DNA of 39,533 bases from contig CAJQGR010000077.1 in NCBI GenBank assembly GCA_905477785.1, forward strand, positions 1-39,533, read 5' to 3'. Of the stretch, positions 34,359 to 39,533 are shown one piece after another; position 1 is the stretch's first letter; each line of letters starts with the position of its first letter. The notes beneath the pieces were generated by a model. That model was given only the letters and a program-made list of their open reading frames with translations, ran no database searches and was not told the origin of the DNA. Both the position numbers and the translations under genes were made by a program. The stretch comes from an uncultured Hellea sp. Lineage in GTDB: Bacteria; Pseudomonadota; Alphaproteobacteria; Caulobacterales; Maricaulaceae.

Positions 34359-36377
34359 ATGGCAAGTAAATTTATATTAATTCAATTATTCTTATTTTCA
34401 TTTAGTCTCTTAAACTTTCAAATAGCTAGTGCAAAGCAAGCAAAGACTATTAATCTTTCCATTGACCACATAATGAAAATGAAATCAGTAGAAAGTTTAG
34501 CTCTGAGTCCAGATAGCAAATGGATTGCATATGTTGTTACACGAGTAGATGAGGAAAAAGATAAAAAATTTAGTCAAATACATATTACGTCAATTGATGG
34601 CAAATCAACATTACCGATGACTGCAGTATATATGAATGCTTCTGACCCTCAATGGAGTCCAGATGGTAAATATCTGGCTTTCCTAGGGGTAAGAGGGACT
34701 GATAAAGATACAGAAAATCAAGTTTGGACACTAGATCTAAGAGGCGGTGAAGCAGTTCAATTCACTAATGTTCCACAAGGAGTAAATAGCTACCGCTGGT
34801 CACCTGATGGCACTAAAATGGCTTTAGTCATTAAGGATGCAAAACCACAAACTAATGCCCCTGATGAAAATTCTTCCAACGAAAAACTTGAACCATTTGT
34901 CATAGACCGCCTTCAATTTAAAAAAGATTATGTCGGATATTTGGATAGAAGACGTACTCATATTTACATTAAAAATGGAAATGAAAAACCTATCCAAATC
35001 ACATTTGGTGATTATGACGATAGCGATCCGCAATGGAACCCTGACAATAAATTAATCGCTTTTGTCTCCAAACGCGAAGGTGATCCTGATGCGAATAATA
35101 ATAGTGATATCTGGCTAGTGGATAGCTCTGATGATAAAAAAAATAGAGAACTAAAAAAACTTACAATAAATCCAGGACCTGATACCAATCCATCCTGGTC
35201 ACCTGATGGAAATACTATTGCTTATATATCATCAATCGAGCCTGATAAATTGTGGTATGCTACCGAACACTTAGCAATTACCGATAAAAATAATGGTGAA
35301 ACCAAATTGCTATCTCTTAATTATGATAGGATGATATCTTCGCCAATGTTTTCAAATGATGGCAAATCAATATTTGCTCTAGCTTCTGATCGAGGAAACC
35401 GTCCTTTGATTAAGTTTGATTTATCAAATGGTGATAAAGAAAATATGACACCTGGTGAGCTATCTGTTCGAAATTATGCAATTGGAAATAGAGATAAAAT
35501 TATCACTTTAATGTCTTCACATCATAGCCCATTTAATTTTTATCTAATAAAAAGGGATGAAATAATAAATCTCACAAATTACAATAATGCTATTTTGAAA
35601 GACACTAAATTAGCTGATGTAAAAAGACTCATTGTGCCAGGATGGAGAAACGAACCTGTAGAAAGTTTTATTTATTACCCACCTAATTATGATAACCAAA
35701 AAATCTATCCTACAATTTTTGTACTTCATGGAGGACCTGTCAGCCAACACGACACATCGTTTGATGAATTTGCTCAGCTTTATGCTGCTAATGGTTATAT
35801 CGCTGTACTACCAAACCCTCATGGTTCATCAGGTTATGGCCAAGCATACTCATATGCTTTAAATAAAAAATGGGGAGTACCAGACTTTGAAGATGTTGAC
35901 GCTATTGCGGATTACCTTGTGGAAAATGGAGTCAGCGACCCTAATAAATTGGGTGTCGGGGGTTGGTCTTATGGCGGCATTTTAACAAATTATGTAATTA
36001 CAAAATCAACAAGATTTTCTGGAGCAGTTTCAGGTGCTAGTGAGGTAAATCATCGTGCAAATTACGGCCATGATATTTATCAAAATGAGTGGGAAGTAGA
36101 ACTAGGGCTCCCATGGGTAAACATTGAGGACTGGGAAGCAATTAATCCTTTTAATGACCTTGGGAAAGTTACAACCCCAACATTGGTAATTGGCGGTCAA
36201 CTGGACTGGAATGTCCCAATATTAAATTCTGAGCAGCTCTATCAAGTCCTTAAAAGACGCGGCATAGATACAAAATTAGTAGTATACCCAGGTGAATATC
36301 ACGGCATTAATAGACCTAGTTTTGTCCGAGATAGGTATGAAAGATTTATTGATTGGTTTGACCAGTATGTAAAATAA
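34359..36377 (+). CDS. S9 family prolyl oligopeptidase, exported
   Basis: Serine peptidase of the prolyl oligopeptidase / dipeptidyl peptidase IV-like clan, cutting oligopeptides; 672 residues with a signal peptide (ILIQLFLFSFSLLNFQIASA), so probably periplasmic. A beta-propeller (about 40-395) with TolB-like blades (SPDSKWIAYV, SPDGKYLAFLG, SPDGTKMALV, NPDNKLIAFVSKREGD, SPDGNTIAYISS) gates the C-terminal alpha/beta-hydrolase. Its triad is Ser537 (GGWSYGG), Asp616 (GGQLDWNVP) and His648 (YPGEYHGI). HGGPVSQHD forms the oxyanion hole. Start ATG at 34359 has no strong ribosome-binding site. It stands alone between divergent ltaE-like and convergent Lrp genes. Confidence 0.92.
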   Translation: MASKFILIQLFLFSFSLLNFQIASAKQAKTINLSIDHIMKMKSVESLALSPDSKWIAYVVTRVDEEKDKKFSQIHITSIDGKSTLPMTAVYMNASDPQWSPDGKYLAFLGVRGTDKDTENQVWTLDLRGGEAVQFTNVPQGVNSYRWSPDGTKMALVIKDAKPQTNAPDENSSNEKLEPFVIDRLQFKKDYVGYLDRRRTHIYIKNGNEKPIQITFGDYDDSDPQWNPDNKLIAFVSKREGDPDANNNSDIWLVDSSDDKKNRELKKLTINPGPDTNPSWSPDGNTIAYISSIEPDKLWYATEHLAITDKNNGETKLLSLNYDRMISSPMFSNDGKSIFALASDRGNRPLIKFDLSNGDKENMTPGELSVRNYAIGNRDKIITLMSSHHSPFNFYLIKRDEIINLTNYNNAILKDTKLADVKRLIVPGWRNEPVESFIYYPPNYDNQKIYPTIFVLHGGPVSQHDTSFDEFAQLYAANGYIAVLPNPHGSSGYGQAYSYALNKKWGVPDFEDVDAIADYLVENGVSDPNKLGVGGWSYGGILTNYVITKSTRFSGAVSGASEVNHRANYGHDIYQNEWEVELGLPWVNIEDWEAINPFNDLGKVTTPTLVIGGQLDWNVPILNSEQLYQVLKRRGIDTKLVVYPGEYHGINRPSFVRDRYERFIDWFDQYVK

Positions 36378-36412
36378 TTCCCTAACTATTCTTTTTTGAA
36401 AGATCATCAGAT

Positions 36413-36865
36413 CTACAATGAATAACCAGACCAAGCCTTAACAGTTTTCATAACAAGTGAACTTTGAATTCTACTGACATGAGGAAGACTAGCAATAATA
36501 CGTTTGTAAGTTTGTTCATAACTTTTAGTATTCTTAGCTGCTACCTTAACAAGGTAATCAGCAGAACCAGTCATAAGATAACACTCCAAAACCTCTGGTC
36601 GCTCCAAAGCTGCTTTTTCAAAGGTTTCTAAAGTTTTATCGGATTGATTCTCTAATGATACTTCAACATAAAAAATCATCGAATAACCTAGCTTCTCACC
36701 ACTCAAATGTGCTGTATATTTTTCAATCACTCCCTCTTGTTCTAAAATACCGATACGGCGATGAGTTGCTGATGTTGATAAGCCAACTAAATTACCTAAA
36801 TCCGATATTGACACTCTACAATTTTTTTGTAGATGCCAAAGTATTTTCCTATCTATATTATCCAT
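36413..36865 (-). CDS. Lrp/AsnC family transcriptional regulator
   Basis: Leucine-responsive-type regulator, 150 residues from the ATG at 36865. N-terminal helix-turn-helix, MDNIDRKILWHLQKNCRVSISDLGNLVGLSTSATHRRIGILE, then the effector-binding RAM domain (about 65-145) with YLMTGSADYLVKVAAKN and the typical LPHVSRIQSSLVMKTVK ending. A 12-residue longer start at 36901 is possible but lacks support. It is divergent from alanine dehydrogenase, a known regulator-target arrangement in which Lrp-type proteins respond to alanine or leucine. Control of ald by this protein is inferred from position. Confidence 0.92.
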   Translation of the reverse strand: MDNIDRKILWHLQKNCRVSISDLGNLVGLSTSATHRRIGILEQEGVIEKYTAHLSGEKLGYSMIFYVEVSLENQSDKTLETFEKAALERPEVLECYLMTGSADYLVKVAAKNTKSYEQTYKRIIASLPHVSRIQSSLVMKTVKAWSGYSL

Positions 36866-36893
36866 AATAGAATTATTTTCATAAAAATAATAT

Positions 36894-36935
36894 TTATTCA
36901 ATATAATATTCTATTTTTTATTAGAAAATGAATAA
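36894..36935. promoter_or_regulatory. Possible Lrp-type operator between lrp-like gene and ald
   Basis: TTATTCA (36894-36900) and TGAATAA (36929-36935) form a perfect 7-bp inverted pair, 28 nt apart, in the 126-nt extremely AT-rich gap between the divergent starts. Several other imperfect TTAT/ATAA repeats surround it. Lrp proteins favour AT-rich, degenerate inverted sites at roughly helical spacing, so this suits joint control, but AT-rich sequence makes such pairs common by chance. Confidence 0.35.
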
Positions 36936-36991
36936 TTATCGTAAGCAATATCATTAAGTTTCTGCTAATTATTGTTCAAAAGGAAACAAAC

Positions 36992-38107
36992 ATGATAATT
37001 GGCGTACCAAAAGAAATTAAGAATCATGAGTATCGTGTTGGCCTAACGCCAGAGTCAGTTGAAGAGCTGGTTAAAGATGGGCACAAAGTTATTATTGAAA
37101 CATTATCTGGAATGGGCATTGGAGCATCCGACACTTTATACCTAGAGGCCGGTGCATCTGTAGCTAAGAATGCATTTGAAGTATTTAGAGATGCTCAAAT
37201 GATAGTAAAAGTTAAAGAGCCTCAAGCTTTAGAAAGAAAAATGTTAAAGCAAGGTCAAGTACTTTTTACATACTTACATCTGGCACCTGATCGTCAACAA
37301 ACTATTGATTTGATAGACTCCAAAGCTATATGCATTGCATATGAAACGGTAACTGATAAGCTAGGGGGGCTCCCCTTGCTGAGGCCGATGAGTCAAGTAG
37401 CAGGTCGGTTAGCTATCCAAGTTGGTGCTGCTGCTTTACAAAAAAACGGAGGCGGACGTGGCGTACTTCTAGGAGGAGTACCAGGAGTTGAACCTGCCAA
37501 TGTTTTAATAATCGGCGGTGGAGATGTAGGGTTTAATGCAGCTCAAATGGCAGTCGGAGCACAAGCAAATGTTACCATCCTCGACAGATGTAATGATGTT
37601 ATGAAGGGTCTCAACAAGCACTTTGGTGTCACTGCAAATGTGATACGCTCCACCCCAGCAGTGCTTGAAGAAAAGCTTAAAACTGCTGACTTAGTAATTG
37701 GAGCTGTGCTTATACCAGGAGCTGAGGCCCCTAAATTAATAACTCGTAAAATGCTTTCACTTATGATGGAAGGCTCTGTGCTAGTTGATGTAGCAATTGA
37801 TCAAGGAGGTTGTTTTGAAACATCGAAAGCAACTACACACGATAAGCCAACATACATTATTGATGGCATTATACATTATTGCGTAGCAAATATGCCGGGC
37901 GCGGTAGCTAGGACTTCGACGTATGCCTTAAATGCAGCAACTTTTAGTCATGTAAAAAATATAGCCCGTAAAGGGTGGAAAGAAGCACTAAAAAGTGATC
38001 CCCACTTACTTAAAGGTTTAAATGTTTGCGAAGGAAACTTAACCTATGCTGCAGTCGGAAAGGCACTAGGACTTGACTATGTTGAACCGATTCATTGCAT
38101 AAACTAA
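36992..38107 (+). CDS. ald: Alanine dehydrogenase
   Basis: NAD-dependent oxidative deamination of L-alanine to pyruvate and ammonia, or the reverse; cytosolic hexamer, 371 residues, exact family length. Start MIIGVPKEIKNHEYRVGLTP is the family signature. The catalytic pair Lys75 (VKVKEPQ) and His96 (TYLHLAP) is present. The NAD domain reads VLIIGGGDVGFNAAQMAVGA. Later come EGSVLVDVAIDQGGCFET, PGAVARTSTYALNAATF and the end YVEPIHCIN. AAAGGAAA precedes the ATG at 36992. Preceded by a divergent Lrp-type gene, likely its regulator; convergent with pgm across 2 nt. Confidence 0.97.
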   Translation: MIIGVPKEIKNHEYRVGLTPESVEELVKDGHKVIIETLSGMGIGASDTLYLEAGASVAKNAFEVFRDAQMIVKVKEPQALERKMLKQGQVLFTYLHLAPDRQQTIDLIDSKAICIAYETVTDKLGGLPLLRPMSQVAGRLAIQVGAAALQKNGGGRGVLLGGVPGVEPANVLIIGGGDVGFNAAQMAVGAQANVTILDRCNDVMKGLNKHFGVTANVIRSTPAVLEEKLKTADLVIGAVLIPGAEAPKLITRKMLSLMMEGSVLVDVAIDQGGCFETSKATTHDKPTYIIDGIIHYCVANMPGAVARTSTYALNAATFSHVKNIARKGWKEALKSDPHLLKGLNVCEGNLTYAAVGKALGLDYVEPIHCIN

Positions 38108-38109
38108 AA

Positions 38110-39432
38110 TTAAGAAATAACCTTACGAAAATCTTTTCCTAATATATTTTTTATCTGTGTGATTTCATCAGCAATTTTAATTAAATTACTCAATACTGTT
38201 TGAGTATCTTGATTAAGACCTTCTCCTGGAGTTGCGTATTTTTCAAAATAAATTCTTATAGTTGCACCTTCGGTACCAGTCCCAGACAAACGAATAACAA
38301 TTCGACTTGATCTCTCCATTTCTATGACAATACCTTGATTTTCTGATGTGCTTTTGTCCACAGGATCTTGATAAGTAAATATTTCAGCTGAAGATACCCT
38401 TTCGCCCTCAAAAACAAAACCCCTAAGAGTTGATAGTTTCTCTTCGATAATACGAAAAATATATATCGCTTTTGACTTCTCTATTCCTTCATAATCATGC
38501 CTAGAATAATAATGTCTACCAAATTCTTTCCAGTGCTTATTAATTAATTGAGGTACATTCTGCTTGGTTACCGCAATTATGTTTAACCACATAAGGACAG
38601 CCCAAATACCGTCTTTTTCTCTTATATGACTTGAGCCTGCACCCGCACTTTCTTCGCCACAAAAAGTAATTAGTTGATTGTCAATTAAGTTTCCAAAAAA
38701 CTTCCAACCCGTAGGAGTTTCATAGCATTTTATATTTAACTTTTTTGCAACCAAATCCACCGCTTTACTAGTAGGCAAAGATCTAGCTACACCCAAAATT
38801 CCATCTTTATATTTTTTTATCAATCTTGCGTTTGCTGTTAACAAAGCTAAGCTATCCGAAGGAGAAACAAAAGTTTTTTTACCAAGGACAATACTTCTAT
38901 CACCATCACCATCTGAGCAAGCCGCGAAATCGACATTATCACCGTCAAACATCATAGAAAAAATTTCTGGCGCATTTCTATGATTGGGTTCTGGATGCAG
39001 CCCTCCAAAATCTTCTTTTGGAGTAGAATGAATTATGCTTGTAGCTGGCGCTCTCAATCTATTAATAAAAATTTCATTGGCATAAGGACCTGCGACAGCA
39101 TTCATAGCATCGAAACAAAAGGTAAATTCTGTTGAGAACAATGCCCTAATTACATCAAAATCAAAAATACTTTCCATTAGATTTGCATAATCATTAACAC
39201 TATCAATAATTTCAATAGTCATGCCCATGAAATCAATTGAGCCCACAGTATTCATATTTATATGAACATCCTGTATTATATTATAGCTTTTTATAAATTT
39301 TGTTAGCTTATAAATTTTATTAGTTATTTTCTCACTTACAGGAGCACCATTTGGTCCATTAAATTTTATCCCAAAATCACCGTCGATACCACCTGGATTG
39401 TGGCTAGCAGATAATATAATACCTGCATTTGC
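38110..39432 (-). CDS. pgm: Phosphoglucomutase (alpha-D-glucose-specific), 5' end missing
   Basis: Interconverts glucose-1-phosphate and glucose-6-phosphate. The real gene enters from the right edge. The open frame upstream of the internal ATG at 39255 encodes NAGIILSASHNPGGIDGDFG, which holds the phospho-accepting Ser of the TASHNPGG motif. So the coding part covers about 440 residues of the usual ~545, and the N-terminal ~105 are absent. Other family blocks: DAMNAVAGPYANEIF, metal-binding DGDGDRSIVLG, FCGEESAGAGSSHIREKDG and the phosphate-binding RLSGTGTEGATIRIYFE at the C-terminus. Beyond 39432 the sequence is a flipped copy of the gene's own interior, so the gene cannot be completed here. 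The start at 39255 is therefore not genuine. Confidence 0.94.
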   Translation of the reverse strand, partial: ANAGIILSASHNPGGIDGDFGIKFNGPNGAPVSEKITNKIYKLTKFIKSYNIIQDVHINMNTVGSIDFMGMTIEIIDSVNDYANLMESIFDFDVIRALFSTEFTFCFDAMNAVAGPYANEIFINRLRAPATSIIHSTPKEDFGGLHPEPNHRNAPEIFSMMFDGDNVDFAACSDGDGDRSIVLGKKTFVSPSDSLALLTANARLIKKYKDGILGVARSLPTSKAVDLVAKKLNIKCYETPTGWKFFGNLIDNQLITFCGEESAGAGSSHIREKDGIWAVLMWLNIIAVTKQNVPQLINKHWKEFGRHYYSRHDYEGIEKSKAIYIFRIIEEKLSTLRGFVFEGERVSSAEIFTYQDPVDKSTSENQGIVIEMERSSRIVIRLSGTGTEGATIRIYFEKYATPGEGLNQDTQTVLSNLIKIADEITQIKNILGKDFRKVIS

Positions 39433-39533
39433 TTTTGATGTAATTAGGGCATTGTTCTCAACAGAATTTACCTTTTGTTTCGATGCTATGAATGCTGTCG
39501 CAGGTCCTTATGCCAATGAAATTTTTATTAATA
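39433..39533. repeat. 101-bp perfect inverted repeat of pgm interior at the window edge
   Basis: The last 101 nt of the window are the exact reverse complement of 39060-39160, inside pgm, with a 272-nt spacer. Read on the plus strand they encode the same FCFDAMNAVAGPYANEIFIN peptide found on the minus strand in pgm. Position 39433 pairs with 39160 and 39533 with 39060; the match ends where TTTT runs into GC versus GA. A perfect inverted duplication reaching the very edge of the sequence and cutting a core gene looks like a hairpin chimera, common in multiple-displacement-amplified or wrongly assembled ends. Confidence 0.93.

Overview
The window looks like an AT-rich alphaproteobacterial chromosome segment, probably from a streamlined aerobic, likely aquatic, heterotroph. 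The supporting evidence is gene order and gene type. The F0 part of ATP synthase (atpI-atpB-atpE-b'-b) stands apart from F1. A DsbA-like lipoprotein precedes smc. A cox2-cox1-ctaB / coxF-ctaG-cox3-(DUF983)-surf1 cluster lies divergent to tldD. Alphaproteobacterial families such as the CC0125/CC1285-type lipoprotein and DUF6481 are also present. Genus-level placement is not possible from the sequence alone. Most genes are AT-rich and tightly packed, with 1-14 nt overlaps and several GTG/TTG starts.

Layout: 1-3000 holds a lipoprotein and a more GC-rich TonB-dependent siderophore receptor behind two Fur-box-like sites. 3137-8544 holds DUF6481, ubiE (minus), a DsbA-like lipoprotein and smc. 8722-11192 is the F0 operon. 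11203-15876 is a complete minus-strand glycine cleavage operon (gcvT-gcvH-gcvPA-gcvPB) led by a tandem glycine riboswitch. 15945-21066 carries argS, a lipoprotein, ispH-rnhA, a peroxiredoxin and a GNAT acetyltransferase. 21056-29075 is the cytochrome c oxidase region, read on the minus strand. It is split by an opposite-strand DUF885 metallopeptidase-like gene and retains only a 34-codon remnant of DUF983. 29253-31042 has tldD and an Mpo1-like gene. 31186-31261 is tRNA-Asn, followed by a compositionally foreign-looking beta-propeller gene. Then come a threonine aldolase-like enzyme, an S9 peptidase, a divergent Lrp-type regulator/alanine dehydrogenase pair, and a partial phosphoglucomutase.

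Functionally the window joins respiratory energy conservation (cytochrome oxidase assembly, proton-driven F0) with amino acid and peptide use (glycine cleavage, threonine aldolase, alanine dehydrogenase, S9, DUF885 and TldD peptidases). I found no CRISPR array, prophage, insertion sequence, toxin-antitoxin or defence system. The most noteworthy items are the split oxidase operon with its DUF983 remnant, the GC-richer islet downstream of tRNA-Asn, the paired Fur boxes, and a perfect 101-bp inverted repeat at the right edge. That repeat breaks phosphoglucomutase and is more likely an amplification or assembly chimera than biology. I do not see a convincing undescribed multi-gene system.
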